A DNA stretch of 64,000 bases, taken from assembly GCA_036489775.1 (NCBI GenBank), contig DASXFC010000060.1:1-64000 (forward strand). Direction: 5' to 3'. Below, piece by piece: positions 7,746-16,799 of this stretch (its first letter is position 1; every line of letters begins with the position of its first letter). The DNA comes from Bog-473 sp036489775. GTDB taxonomy: Bacteria; Actinomycetota; Acidimicrobiia; Acidimicrobiales; RAAP-2. The position numbers were made by a program, and so were the translations under genes. The notes under the pieces are model-generated. The model was not told the DNA's origin and did not search any database. It saw nothing but the letters and a program-made list of their open reading frames with translations.

Positions 7746-8953
7746 GTGATCACGTCCGAAACCTTGAGTTCGGCCAACTCCTCCCAGGTAAGGCCCAGCT
7801 CGAGCAGGATTTCCTCGGTGTGTTCCCCCATCTCCGGGGCGCGAGTGAGGTCGGGCGGCTCCTCGTCAAACTGGACAGGATTGGCGACCAGTTCGAAATC
7901 TGAACCCTCCACCCCGGTCACGGTCCGAATGAAGCCATTCGCCTTTACCTGTTCGTCGTCATAGACGTCGAGCGGACGCTGGTAGACGGCCCACGGGCCC
8001 TCCTGCTCGTTCAGCAGTTCAGCGCATTCCTTGAGTGTGCGTCGACCAAATTCAACATCGAGTTCGGCCACACACTCAGCACTGTTCTTTCCTCTGGCCC
8101 GAGCATCGATGAATCGAGGGTCATCACCGAGCTCTGGTCGACCGAGCAGACCGCACAGCGTTACCCAGTACCTATCTGATTGGAGCATGACGAGTTGGAG
8201 GGTCCGATCATCTGATGTCTTGAAGGCCCCGACGATCGGATTCGGGCTTTCGGAGCGACTCCGTTTGGGCAGCTCAGCAATTCCCATCATCTTTGAGAGC
8301 ACGATGTGTGGGGAGGCATTCCACAACCCATAGGAAAGGAGCGAGACATCGACCACAGAGGGCTCGCCCGTCTTTGCCCGCTGGAACAGCGCAGCGGCAA
8401 TGCCCCCGGCAATCGTTTGGCCTCCGGCAATGTCGCCGAAAGCGATTGGCTGAGAGCGCGGGTAGTCGTCGCCCTGTGAGACCAGAGAACCCACCGAACC
8501 ACGGGCCCAATACGACGTGGCGTCATACCCACCCTTTTCGGCATCGGGACCCTTGATCCCATTGCCACTGCCGCGCACATAGATGATGTTTGGATTTATG
8601 GCTCGAAGGTCCTCCACATCAATGCGCAGCCGACGTCGAGCATCGGGCAAGAAGTTGGTCAAAAAGACGTCGGCCTCGGCGACCAAGCGGTAGAGCAGCT
8701 CTCGACCGGCCTCGGCCGCGAGATCAAGACCGACACTTCGTTTGCCCCGGTTGGGGATCTCGATCATGAAGTTCACATCGCTCTTGGGAAGAATCCCACC
8801 CGCGGCCAATCCTCGTTGGGGATCCCCGGTCTGGGGGTGCTCGACCTTTATGACGTCAGCACCCCAGTCCGCCAGGACGGCACCAGCTGCAGGCACGAAG
8901 GTCCACGCAGCAACTTCGATGACCCGTACCCCCTCCATTGGACGATTGCTCAT
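7742..8953 (-). CDS. CaiB/BaiF (class III) CoA transferase
   Basis: A 403-residue enzyme that moves CoA between acids through an aspartyl-CoA intermediate. It starts with PMEGVRVIEVAAWTFVPAAG and has GADVIKVEHP, both typical of the family. The catalytic aspartate is D174 in AFGDIAGG. The gene lies 10 nt after the thiolase gene and overlaps the next acyl-CoA dehydrogenase by 4 nt. It probably activates the pathway acid, or exchanges CoA between pathway intermediates without ATP cost. Confidence 0.88.
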   Translation of the reverse strand: MSNRPMEGVRVIEVAAWTFVPAAGAVLADWGADVIKVEHPQTGDPQRGLAAGGILPKSDVNFMIEIPNRGKRSVGLDLAAEAGRELLYRLVAEADVFLTNFLPDARRRLRIDVEDLRAINPNIIYVRGSGNGIKGPDAEKGGYDATSYWARGSVGSLVSQGDDYPRSQPIAFGDIAGGQTIAGGIAAALFQRAKTGEPSVVDVSLLSYGLWNASPHIVLSKMMGIAELPKRSRSESPNPIVGAFKTSDDRTLQLVMLQSDRYWVTLCGLLGRPELGDDPRFIDARARGKNSAECVAELDVEFGRRTLKECAELLNEQEGPWAVYQRPLDVYDDEQVKANGFIRTVTGVEGSDFELVANPVQFDEEPPDLTRAPEMGEHTEEILLELGLTWEELAELKVSDVIT

Positions 8954-8963
8954 GCGTGTCCCC

Positions 8964-10133
8964 TCAAACCTCGATCACAACAGCCGTGCTCATGCCGCCA
9001 CCGGCACACATGGCGGCGACGCCGATGCCACCGCCACGTCGACGCAGTTCGTACAACAGCGTCGAGATCATGCGGGCTCCCGTCATGGCAATCGGGTGAC
9101 CAAGACTGCAACCACTTCCATTTGGGTTGACGATCTCGGGATCGATCTCGAGGAGCCGTGTGGTAGCGACGCACATGGAGGCAAAGGCCTCATTGATCTC
9201 GAAGAGGTCAACATCAGCCAGGGAAAGTCCGGCGCGTGCCAAGGCTTTGGGAATCGCCTGGACTGGGGCCAATCCCGTTTCTTTGGGCGGCACCCCGATG
9301 CTGGCCCAGGATCTGATGACCGCCAGCTGCTCCGCCTGGTCGCCGACTAAGTCCGATGATGCCAAGACGAGGGCGGCAGCACCATCGTTGATCCCAGCTG
9401 AGTTGCCCGCAGTGATGCTGAAGCCATCAATCTCGGGATGGATGGGTTTGAGGGAAGCGAGGCGTTCCATGGTGGTATCGCGCCGCGGGTGCTCATCAAC
9501 CTCGAAGGCAATCGTGGTCCCATCTGGCAGGCGGACAGGATATGGGGTGATTTCCTCGGTGAAGGCTCCATGGTCGATGGCAGCCACCGCCTTGCGATGA
9601 GACTCAAGAGCCCAGCTGTCCATGTCCTCGCGAGTGACGCCAGCCAGTTGGGCGGCGTTCCAGCCGACAGTGATGCTCATGTCCCGATTGGGTGCTTCGA
9701 CCGAATCTGGGTGGCTCGGTGGTATCCACCACTCTTCCCACTCGGTGCTCCCGGCGGTTCTTTGCTGCATCCGAGGCATGAATGATGACGATTGGACTCC
9801 GCCGGCGATGACGGCCCGGTCCATTCCGGCTCCAATGCTGGCTGCAGCCATGGTTACAGCCGCCAGTCCGGAGGCACAATGCCGATTCACTGCCGTGCCG
9901 GGGGCGCCGACAATGCCAGCCTCGATGGCGGCATGGCGGGCAATGTCGCCACCACCGGCCAGGGACTCACCGAGGATGACGTCATCGATCGAGGCGGCAT
10001 CCACGCCAGATCTCGCCATGGCTTCGCGGATGACATGGCTGGCCAAATCGAACGGGTCCGTGTCGGCCAGGCTGCCTTTGCGCGCCGTCCCGATTGCGGT
10101 CCGACAGGCAGAAATGATCACGGCGTCTGGCAA
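8964..10133 (-). CDS. Acetyl-CoA acyltransferase (thiolase)
   Basis: 389 residues with all catalytic elements of a degradative thiolase: nucleophile C86 in NRHCASGLAAV, NEAFASMC, the GHP histidine in GCSLGHPIAMTGARM, and the C-terminal cysteine in MCAGGGMS. It would release acetyl-CoA or propionyl-CoA from a 3-ketoacyl-CoA. It is the first gene of a seven-gene minus-strand series (thiolase, CoA transferase, two dehydrogenases, aldolase, small protein, DUF35-thiolase). A sigma-70-like promoter lies about 60 nt upstream and shares its sequence with the promoter before 30369. Confidence 0.92.
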   Translation of the reverse strand: MPDAVIISACRTAIGTARKGSLADTDPFDLASHVIREAMARSGVDAASIDDVILGESLAGGGDIARHAAIEAGIVGAPGTAVNRHCASGLAAVTMAAASIGAGMDRAVIAGGVQSSSFMPRMQQRTAGSTEWEEWWIPPSHPDSVEAPNRDMSITVGWNAAQLAGVTREDMDSWALESHRKAVAAIDHGAFTEEITPYPVRLPDGTTIAFEVDEHPRRDTTMERLASLKPIHPEIDGFSITAGNSAGINDGAAALVLASSDLVGDQAEQLAVIRSWASIGVPPKETGLAPVQAIPKALARAGLSLADVDLFEINEAFASMCVATTRLLEIDPEIVNPNGSGCSLGHPIAMTGARMISTLLYELRRRGGGIGVAAMCAGGGMSTAVVIEV

Positions 10134-10192
10134 GGCGTGGACCCCCTTCGTCTCGCGGAGCTCAGTTCATTTGACGCTCTCAGCGGGGGTAG

Positions 10193-10220
10193 AATATGCT
10201 TCTCCGTTAGCAAAAGTCAA
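10193..10220 (-). promoter_or_regulatory. Promoter of the thiolase-led operon
   Basis: On the minus strand, TTGACT (10220-10215), a 16-nt spacer and CATATT (10198-10193). The block AGAAGCATATTCTACC around the -10 is nearly identical to the promoter at 30303-30330. The predicted leader is about 50 nt. Confidence 0.55.
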
Positions 10221-10231
10221 GACTGCGGTAT

Positions 10232-10259
10232 TTGCGATGTCCCGTGATTGCACTAATAC
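10232..10259 (+). promoter_or_regulatory. Promoter of the P450/ligase pair
   Basis: TTGCGA (10232-10237), a 16-nt spacer and TAATAC (10254-10259) lie 26 nt upstream of the P450 start codon. It diverges from the thiolase promoter, with the two -35 boxes 11 nt apart, so one regulator could control both. Confidence 0.45.
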
Positions 10260-10285
10260 TGGCCTGGTCGCGAGTTGGGGGTTCC

Positions 10286-11485
10286 ATGTCGCAAAGCACC
10301 ATCGAGTTCGATCCCTTTTCGGACACCTTTTTTGACGATCCCTACGCGACCTATGCTCGAATGCGAGACGACGCGCCGGTCTACTTCAATGAGAATTACG
10401 GCTTCTACGCCCTGTCCCGGCATGCCGATGTCGTAACCGCCCACGGCGATCCGATGCGCTTTGTTAGCTCGTATGGGATCACGCTCGAGCTGCTCCTCCA
10501 GAAGCAGCCCATGGTCACCAACATGATGATCGTGATGGATCCGCCCGAGCACACTCGCCAGCGCAAGCTGGTGAGCCAGGCCTTCAGCCGCAACGCCATC
10601 GGTAGCCTCGAACCGCTGATCGCCGAAGTGATTGACGGATACCTCGACGCCCTCACGGGTCGCAAGGATTTCGACCTGGTGACCGAATTCGCCGCCCTCT
10701 TTCCGGTCGAGGTGATTTCCACCATCCTTGGCGTCCCTGAAGGCGAGCGTCAGCAGGTTCGTGTGTGGGTCGACACGTTCTTGCACCGAGAGGAGGGGAA
10801 CCCCAACACCACCCAGGAGGGCATGGAGGCATCCCTCCACATGGCCGGTTACTTCTTGGACCTGGCCAAACTCAAGCGGCGCGAACCAGATGGTCGCCTG
10901 ATCAGCAAGCTCACTGAGGCGGTCCTCGCCGACGAAGATGGAAACGACCAACATCTGAGCGACGATGACGTGGCGGCCTTCTCCGTCCTCATTGCCGGTG
11001 CGGGATCAGAGACGGTGACCAAGCTGATTGGGAGTGGAGTTGTCCTCTTCGACCAACACCCAGATCAGTGGGGACTGGTGCAGGCAGACAAGTCCGCCAT
11101 CCCGCACGCCGTCGAAGAAATACTGCGGATGCACCCACCATCTCAATATCAGGGTCGCTTTGCCCTTGAAGCGGTTGAGTTCGAAGGTGGCACCATCCCG
11201 GCCAACTCCCCCGTGCTCCTCCTCACCGGCTCGGCCACCCGGGATCCCCGTGTCTATGAGCAACCTGACACCTTCGACATCGGGCGGGGCGGGCGAACAA
11301 CATTGGCGTTCGGCTACGGCGTCCACGGCTGCCTAGGGGCCTGGCTAGCCCGCCTCGAATCCAATCTTGCGTTCGAAGGGATCAGAGCCCGCTGGCCCCA
11401 TTTCGAAGTGCAGCACGATGGGTTGCGAAGAGTCAACATGTCAAACGTGGCCGGTTACTCAAGCGTCCCTGTTGTCGCGCCCTAA
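10286..11485 (+). CDS. Cytochrome P450
   Basis: A soluble bacterial P450 of about 400 residues. It has the I-helix AGAGSETVTKL, the K-helix ExxR in EEILRMHPP, and the heme-ligand loop FGYGVHGCLGAWLA. It would hydroxylate a hydrophobic substrate using ferredoxin electrons; no ferredoxin gene is adjacent. I chose ATG 10286 over the longer frame from 10232 because the protein then begins MSQSTIEFDPFSD, a usual P450 N-terminus. It is divergent from the thiolase operon and followed 16 nt later by a CoA ligase on the same strand, suggesting oxidation followed by CoA activation. Confidence 0.9.
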   Translation: MSQSTIEFDPFSDTFFDDPYATYARMRDDAPVYFNENYGFYALSRHADVVTAHGDPMRFVSSYGITLELLLQKQPMVTNMMIVMDPPEHTRQRKLVSQAFSRNAIGSLEPLIAEVIDGYLDALTGRKDFDLVTEFAALFPVEVISTILGVPEGERQQVRVWVDTFLHREEGNPNTTQEGMEASLHMAGYFLDLAKLKRREPDGRLISKLTEAVLADEDGNDQHLSDDDVAAFSVLIAGAGSETVTKLIGSGVVLFDQHPDQWGLVQADKSAIPHAVEEILRMHPPSQYQGRFALEAVEFEGGTIPANSPVLLLTGSATRDPRVYEQPDTFDIGRGGRTTLAFGYGVHGCLGAWLARLESNLAFEGIRARWPHFEVQHDGLRRVNMSNVAGYSSVPVVAP

Positions 11486-11501
11486 CAGCGAGCCGCTAGC
11501 C

Positions 11502-13124
11502 ATGACCGATCCCTTGCGAAAGTACGGTCTGCCGCTCGACCTCGAGGACGTGCCGGCGACGGTGCCCGAAGCACTTGGGCTGCGAGCCCAAAGGCCCGAC
11601 GATCCATTCGTCGTGGGTCCTGACTTCCGATTGACCTTTGGTCAAGCCGATGCCAAGAGTGCCCTCCTCGCCTGTCAGTTGCTGGCCGCCGGCATTGGCA
11701 AGGGATCTCGGGTTGCCCTGCTGTATCCCAATGGGCCCGATTGGGCGGTGACCTGGCTGGCCATGACCCGTATCGGAGCCCTGAGTGTGCCTCTTTCCAC
11801 CTTTGCGCCCGGGGCTGAGCTGGCCCGCATGATCCGTCACACCGACGTGCATGCCCTGCTGATCGGTCCGCGCTTCGGTGATGATGACCTGGCCGCTCGC
11901 CTTGTCTCAGGCCTGCCTGATCTGGCCACGAGCGATCACCGACTCGAACTCGAAGATGCACCGTTCCTTCGCTGGGTCCACGTCGACGGTGATCACGCCC
12001 CGGCGTGGTCCCGGTCCCTTCCTGAACCGATGGCACGCCCTGTTCTTCTGGCGGCCGAGAAGGAAGTATCCCCTGCCGACGCCTTGGCCATCATTAATAC
12101 CTCCGGCGCAACGGCAGCCCCAAAGGCCGTAGTGCATAGTCATGGATCCCTCGTCCGACATGCCGCACTTCTGGCCCGACGCCGCGGCCTTACCAACGAG
12201 GACCGGATTTATTCACCGATGCCGTTTTTCTGGGTCGGAGGGCTCACCATGGTGTTGCTCGCCGCACTGACCTCGGGCGCCGGAGCGGTCGTACAGGAGC
12301 GCTTCGAGCCGGGAGAGGCGCTCGATCTCATCGAACGCGAGCGGGTGACTCAAGTGTCCTGCTGGCCCAATGCGGCGCGCCAGATGGCCGACCATCCGTC
12401 CTTCGTTGGACGGGACCTGCGCGCTGTTCGAGGGGGCACTCTGGTCGAAGCGCTCCCAGCTGAGTACCGTCCACCAACGGCGAATCGTGCACCGATGCCA
12501 CTCGGGATGACCGAGACCGGTGGGCCCCACACAGGACCCGACGACGCTTACGCCATCCTGTCTGAATCACTCGCGGGCACGCTTGGGCGTTCACTGCCCG
12601 GGATGGAACACGTCGTCGTCGACACTGAGTCCGGGCTTGAGCTCTCGGCCGGCGCCGAGGGCGAACTCATGGTGCGGGGCGCCTTCCTCATGGACGGTTT
12701 CTACAAACGGGAACGACATGAGGTCTTCACACCCGACGGTTGGTATGCCACCGGTGACCAGGGGTGGTTTGGCGAGGATGAACATCTCCGATTCACCGGT
12801 CGCCGGACGGCAATGATCAAGACCGGCGGGTCAAACGTTTCTCCGGCCGAAGTTGAGTTGGCGCTGGCCCAGCTCGACGGTGTGCGTGAGGCATTTGTGT
12901 TCGCCATCCCGGCTGCCGAGCGTGGAGAAGACGTCGCAGCGGTCGTGGTGTCCGAAGGTTCCACCCCGATCGAAGCACATGAACTCAGGGAGTCACTGCG
13001 TGAAGTTCTGTCGAGTTACAAGATCCCTCGCCATGTCCGGGTCATCGCCGAAGTGGATCTTCCCAAGCTGCCAACTGGCAAGGCTGACCTCGTCTCCCTG
13101 CGCGATCTCTTTAAGGAGACTTGA
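11502..13124 (+). CDS. AMP-forming acyl-CoA ligase, variant P-loop
   Basis: About 540 residues of the class I adenylate-forming family, which make acyl-CoA from acid, ATP and CoA. The phosphate loop reads NTSGATAAPKAVVHSHG instead of the usual YTSGTTGxPKG. Other motifs are PLGMTETGG, WYATGDQGW and GRRTAMIKTGGSNVSPAEVE. The acylation lysine is K in LPTGKADL near the C-terminus. The start is ATG 11502, after the P450 stop. The changed loop is shared in part with the ligase at 20433-21989, so it may be a subfamily trait and not a loss of activity. Confidence 0.85.
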   Translation: MTDPLRKYGLPLDLEDVPATVPEALGLRAQRPDDPFVVGPDFRLTFGQADAKSALLACQLLAAGIGKGSRVALLYPNGPDWAVTWLAMTRIGALSVPLSTFAPGAELARMIRHTDVHALLIGPRFGDDDLAARLVSGLPDLATSDHRLELEDAPFLRWVHVDGDHAPAWSRSLPEPMARPVLLAAEKEVSPADALAIINTSGATAAPKAVVHSHGSLVRHAALLARRRGLTNEDRIYSPMPFFWVGGLTMVLLAALTSGAGAVVQERFEPGEALDLIERERVTQVSCWPNAARQMADHPSFVGRDLRAVRGGTLVEALPAEYRPPTANRAPMPLGMTETGGPHTGPDDAYAILSESLAGTLGRSLPGMEHVVVDTESGLELSAGAEGELMVRGAFLMDGFYKRERHEVFTPDGWYATGDQGWFGEDEHLRFTGRRTAMIKTGGSNVSPAEVELALAQLDGVREAFVFAIPAAERGEDVAAVVVSEGSTPIEAHELRESLREVLSSYKIPRHVRVIAEVDLPKLPTGKADLVSLRDLFKET

Positions 13125-13137
13125 AGCGTAAGGCGAT

Positions 13138-13887
13138 TTAGATTCCCATCCCCAATCCGCCATCGACCGGGATAACGGCGCCTGTCACGTACGACGCGTC
13201 GTCGTGCAGAAGGACGGCAACCATGTGCGCCAGCTCTTCGGGTCGGCCAAATCGTCCAACGGGAACGTTGTCGGCGATGGCCTCTCCGTCGGTCAGGGTG
13301 AGTTCGTTCAGCAGGTCGGTGGAGAATCCGCCAGGCATCAGACAGTTGACCGTGATGCCCGCCCGTGCGACGGTTCTGGCCAGCGACCTGGTCAAGCCCA
13401 CCAGCCCTGCTTTGCCGGCGGCGTAGTCGATCTGAAATGGGCTGCCCATAACGGCGGTGATTGACCCGATATTGACGATTCGGCCGAATCGGGCTTGGCG
13501 CATTGGCACGATGGCCGCTTGGGCCAAATGGAAGGCCCCGGAGAGATTGACTTGGAGACTGGCGTCCCATGCCTCGGGTGTGAGATCGACCAGCTTGGTC
13601 TCGCGGAGCGTGCCCGCATTGTTGACCAGGTAGTCGATGCGACCGTGGATGGCCACCACGTTAGAGATCAGCTGCTGGCACGAGACTGGGTCGCTCACAT
13701 CGACGCGGATAGTGGTGAGAGCACCAGATGACTCCAGATCCCCGGCGAATCGTTCTGCCGCGGCATCATCTTGGCGGTACGCGGCCGCGACCGTCACGCC
13801 GTCGTTCAGGAGGCGAGCTGATATAGCGGCGCCAAGACCACGGGTCCCTCCGGTCACCACGGCTACTCGAGGGCCGGATTCAGCCAC
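13138..13887 (-). CDS. Short-chain dehydrogenase/reductase (FabG-like)
   Basis: 249 residues with the Rossmann motif TGGTRGLGAAI, NNAGT, the serine in IVNIGSITA and the active YxxxK in DYAAGK. It ends VIPVDGGLGMGI, a classical SDR end. It probably oxidises a 3-hydroxyacyl-CoA or similar alcohol with NAD(P). It is the last gene of a five-gene overlapping operon, with its start 8 nt inside the enoyl-CoA hydratase gene. A 3-hydroxyacyl-CoA dehydrogenase role fits directly after a hydratase. Confidence 0.88.
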   Translation of the reverse strand: MAESGPRVAVVTGGTRGLGAAISARLLNDGVTVAAAYRQDDAAAERFAGDLESSGALTTIRVDVSDPVSCQQLISNVVAIHGRIDYLVNNAGTLRETKLVDLTPEAWDASLQVNLSGAFHLAQAAIVPMRQARFGRIVNIGSITAVMGSPFQIDYAAGKAGLVGLTRSLARTVARAGITVNCLMPGGFSTDLLNELTLTDGEAIADNVPVGRFGRPEELAHMVAVLLHDDASYVTGAVIPVDGGLGMGI

Positions 13888-14662
13888 CCTTTCGCCTTTC
13901 AGCCTGTGCCTCTACCAGTGCATGCACTTCAGGAGTGTCGAAGCTCTCCTCTTCGGCGCTCAGGGTCGATTCAAGGGCTGCGTTGGCTGCCGCCACGAGT
14001 TGAAGATTGAGGGCGCGCTTGGTTGCCCTCACCGAATGTGACGAGAGTTCGCTCAATCTCTTGGCCAAAGCCATCGACTCGGCGTGAAGCTCATGTCGAG
14101 GCACGACCCGATGAATCAAGCCCAGCCGGTGAGCTTCGAGCGCCGGCATCCGGTCGCCCGTCAGAAGGTACACCCGAGCGGCGGGGAGGCCAGCCAAGAT
14201 GGGCCAGGCGATGGCGCCGCCGTCACCCGGTACAAGGCCAATCTTGACCCGTGGTTCAGCCAGGTACGCATCATCGGCCATGAGCACGATGTCGCAGAGC
14301 AAGGCCAATGTGGCCCCCGCGCCAACCGCCGGCCCGTTCACGGCAGCGACCACCGGAACGTCCAACGCGAGCAGCGCCCAGAAGAGCGACCGACTCGTAT
14401 CGAGCGTGGCCCGCCGAAGGGCGGGGTCTACTTGCATGCGCTGGATCAGCCCGAAATCGCCTCCGGCACTGAAGACATCACCGGTCCCGGTGATCACTAC
14501 AGCCCGCACCTCAGGCTCCGAAGCAATTGCGCGAATGGCCGAGAGGAGGGCTTCATGAAGGATCCCATCAAGGGCGTTGCGGCTCTCGGGCCGATTCAAG
14601 GTAAGCACCCGAACCGCGGTCCCCTCGGACAACAGACCGTTGCCGCTGTCTCCGGGGCTCAC
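13880..14662 (-). CDS. Enoyl-CoA hydratase/isomerase (crotonase family)
   Basis: 260 residues with the crotonase fold. The first oxyanion loop is TGDVFSAGGDFGLIQ and the second is NGPAVGAGATLALLCDIVLM. AEPRVKIGLVPGDGG covers the region where hydratases carry the second catalytic acid. It would hydrate a 2-enoyl-CoA produced by the dehydrogenases just upstream. Its start overlaps the preceding gene by 4 nt and its end overlaps the SDR gene by 8 nt. Confidence 0.88.
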   Translation of the reverse strand: MSPGDSGNGLLSEGTAVRVLTLNRPESRNALDGILHEALLSAIRAIASEPEVRAVVITGTGDVFSAGGDFGLIQRMQVDPALRRATLDTSRSLFWALLALDVPVVAAVNGPAVGAGATLALLCDIVLMADDAYLAEPRVKIGLVPGDGGAIAWPILAGLPAARVYLLTGDRMPALEAHRLGLIHRVVPRHELHAESMALAKRLSELSSHSVRATKRALNLQLVAAANAALESTLSAEEESFDTPEVHALVEAQAERRKGG

Positions 14663-15639
14663 AGCTGCACCAGTCGAGGTGCCTCACCACGTTCGATCAA
14701 GGAGCGACCCACCTGTGGTGCCAACTCATTCGCGCTGCCGAGCAGCCGTTCGAGGACAAGCGCACGCTTCATGAATTGGTGGAATGGATGCTCCGAGGTG
14801 AATCCGATGCCAGCCAGAAGCTGTTGGGTATGGGCGGCAGTGACCGAGACGGCATTACCAGTCACCACTTTCGCCGTTGCTGCAGCAAGCCAAAGGTCAT
14901 CTGAATCCCATGCCGTTTCCGCAGTGCATTGCGCTGCCGTGGTCGCCACGTATGCCTCCACGAGCTTGTGGCGTACCGCCTGAAAGGTGCCGACCAAACG
15001 GCCGAACTGCACCCGCTCTGAAACGTGCCATCGCGCCTGCTCGATCATGACGAACAGGTCGCCAACGATCTGGTGGCAGAGCGCCAGCCGGCCGCGGGCT
15101 TGCGCGACGCCCCACCAACTGCTGGCCACTTCCATTTGAGCCACCACCACATGCCCCGAGACGGTTCCGGACACTTCGCTCACGTCGAGACCCGGATCCA
15201 TCCCGGCTCGCCCGATGACAGCCAACTCGCTTGGATCCACCGAAATGATCGCGAACCCATCACCGTCTTGGGGACGCACCGCCAGGACGAGAGGGGAGGT
15301 GACATCACGGGGGCCAACAAGCAGGCCGTTCACGGTGACGGTGTCGTCCCTTTGCACACCGGCTACCGAGCTCTTCGGTCGAGGGAGCACCACGTTGGCC
15401 CCGCCATCGACGCCGATGCGCCCAAGGTCGGCGGCCAACACATCGTGCAGTCCAGCCGACCAGTGGCCCGTCCGTCCTTGGGCGCTGAACAACGCCCGGA
15501 TCGCCGCATCCGGGTCAGTTGTCAGTACCTCCAACCATCCGAAATCATCCAATAACGAGGTGAGCTGGCGCCCGTCAGCGGATTGGGCCATCTCGAAGAG
15601 GGTGTCGTCGAGCAGCTTTAACTCGTGTACATCCATCAC
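14659..15639 (-). CDS. Acyl-CoA dehydrogenase-like (pair 2, short subunit)
   Basis: The 326-residue protein matches the acyl-CoA dehydrogenase fold but lacks much of the usual N-terminal helical domain. The C-terminal part has SERVQFGRLVGTFQAVRHKL and LLAGIGFTSEHPFHQFMKRA, typical of the short partner in heteromeric dehydrogenases. It overlaps the full-length dehydrogenase upstream by 4 nt and the hydratase downstream by 4 nt. It probably forms a complex with the product of 15636-16799; this is inferred from the gene pair. Confidence 0.82.
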   Translation of the reverse strand: MMDVHELKLLDDTLFEMAQSADGRQLTSLLDDFGWLEVLTTDPDAAIRALFSAQGRTGHWSAGLHDVLAADLGRIGVDGGANVVLPRPKSSVAGVQRDDTVTVNGLLVGPRDVTSPLVLAVRPQDGDGFAIISVDPSELAVIGRAGMDPGLDVSEVSGTVSGHVVVAQMEVASSWWGVAQARGRLALCHQIVGDLFVMIEQARWHVSERVQFGRLVGTFQAVRHKLVEAYVATTAAQCTAETAWDSDDLWLAAATAKVVTGNAVSVTAAHTQQLLAGIGFTSEHPFHQFMKRALVLERLLGSANELAPQVGRSLIERGEAPRLVQL

Positions 15640-16799
15640 GGCACCTTGGGGAGGTCCAAAAGACGCGAGGCGACGATCTCACGTTGGATCTCACTCGTGC
15701 CGCCGTAAATAGTGGCCGCCCGCGAATACGCCCATTCTTTTCGGTAGCGATCGGCCAGAGGCGAGTCGTCGAACTCGACTACGCCGGGCAGGACGAGCCG
15801 AGCCACCTCAAAGACTGACTGGTCCGCCGCCGCAATGAGGATCTTGTCAATGGACGAATCGGCCGCCTGGAGATCACCGGTGGCCACCCGTTGTTGAGTG
15901 GATCTGGACCGGGCTCGCAGGGCCGACACATCAGCGAATGCTTGACCTATGGCCCGTTGCGCCGCCACATCGTCGGCATCGGCGATACCCGCAATCTCTC
16001 CGAGGTGATGGAGGAGCCAGCTGGCTCGTTGCCAGAAAATAGGACCCCGTTCACATGCCAAGATGTACTGGGCTACTCGCCACCCATCTCCTTGGGAGCC
16101 CAGCAGTCGAGTTCCGGGAACAGGGACCTGGTCGAAGAATGTTTCACAAAACTCATCTACGCCGGCCATGGTGTCCAGCGGTCGCACCGTGATACCGGCG
16201 CTGTCCATGTCGACAAAGAAGGCGCTCATGCCGCGAGAGCCGGTGCCCTCACCTTCGGTTCGGGCCAACACGATGCATCGGGCCGCATGGTGAGCCCAGC
16301 TCGTCCACAGCTTCTGACCCTGTAGTACCCAGTCATTGCCTTCTTTGACGGCGGTCGTCCGCAACGATCCAAGATCACTTCCGGCTTCGGGCTCGGAGAA
16401 GCCCTGACACCAGGTCTCATCGCCTCGGAGCATGGGCGGGACCACCTCGGCGGCGAGTGAACCGTTGGCATATTCGATCACTGCTGGCCCGAGAACTTCC
16501 GTCATCGAGTACGCGGCGCTATGCACCAGACCCCGGCCGGTCAGCTCTTCGCCGAGGACTGCTCGAAAGAGCGAACTACCCCCCAGTCCTCCGACCGCGG
16601 TCGGCCACCCCCAGCGCATCCAGCCCTCGTCGAAAAGGAGTTGCTGGACCCGGCGCTGGTGGGCCAGTAGTTCATCCGTGCTGCCGTGGTCGTCGTAGGG
16701 GGGTTTTAGCTCTGCACAGTGCTGTTCTATCCATGCCACCAGAGCCGCCCGAAACTCATCCGTCGTGGCGCTGCCGAAATCTCTCTCGTTCACGGCCAC
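15636..16799 (-). CDS. Acyl-CoA dehydrogenase (pair 2, full-length subunit)
   Basis: 387 residues with the flavin loop CQGFSEPEAGSDLGSLR, GQKLWTSWAHHA and the C-terminal IYGGTSEIQREIVASRLL. It introduces the 2,3-double bond into an acyl-CoA. It overlaps the methylmalonate-semialdehyde dehydrogenase gene by 10 nt at its start and the short dehydrogenase gene by 4 nt at its end, so it is the second gene of a five-gene coupled operon. Confidence 0.9.
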   Translation of the reverse strand: MAVNERDFGSATTDEFRAALVAWIEQHCAELKPPYDDHGSTDELLAHQRRVQQLLFDEGWMRWGWPTAVGGLGGSSLFRAVLGEELTGRGLVHSAAYSMTEVLGPAVIEYANGSLAAEVVPPMLRGDETWCQGFSEPEAGSDLGSLRTTAVKEGNDWVLQGQKLWTSWAHHAARCIVLARTEGEGTGSRGMSAFFVDMDSAGITVRPLDTMAGVDEFCETFFDQVPVPGTRLLGSQGDGWRVAQYILACERGPIFWQRASWLLHHLGEIAGIADADDVAAQRAIGQAFADVSALRARSRSTQQRVATGDLQAADSSIDKILIAAADQSVFEVARLVLPGVVEFDDSPLADRYRKEWAYSRAATIYGGTSEIQREIVASRLLDLPKVP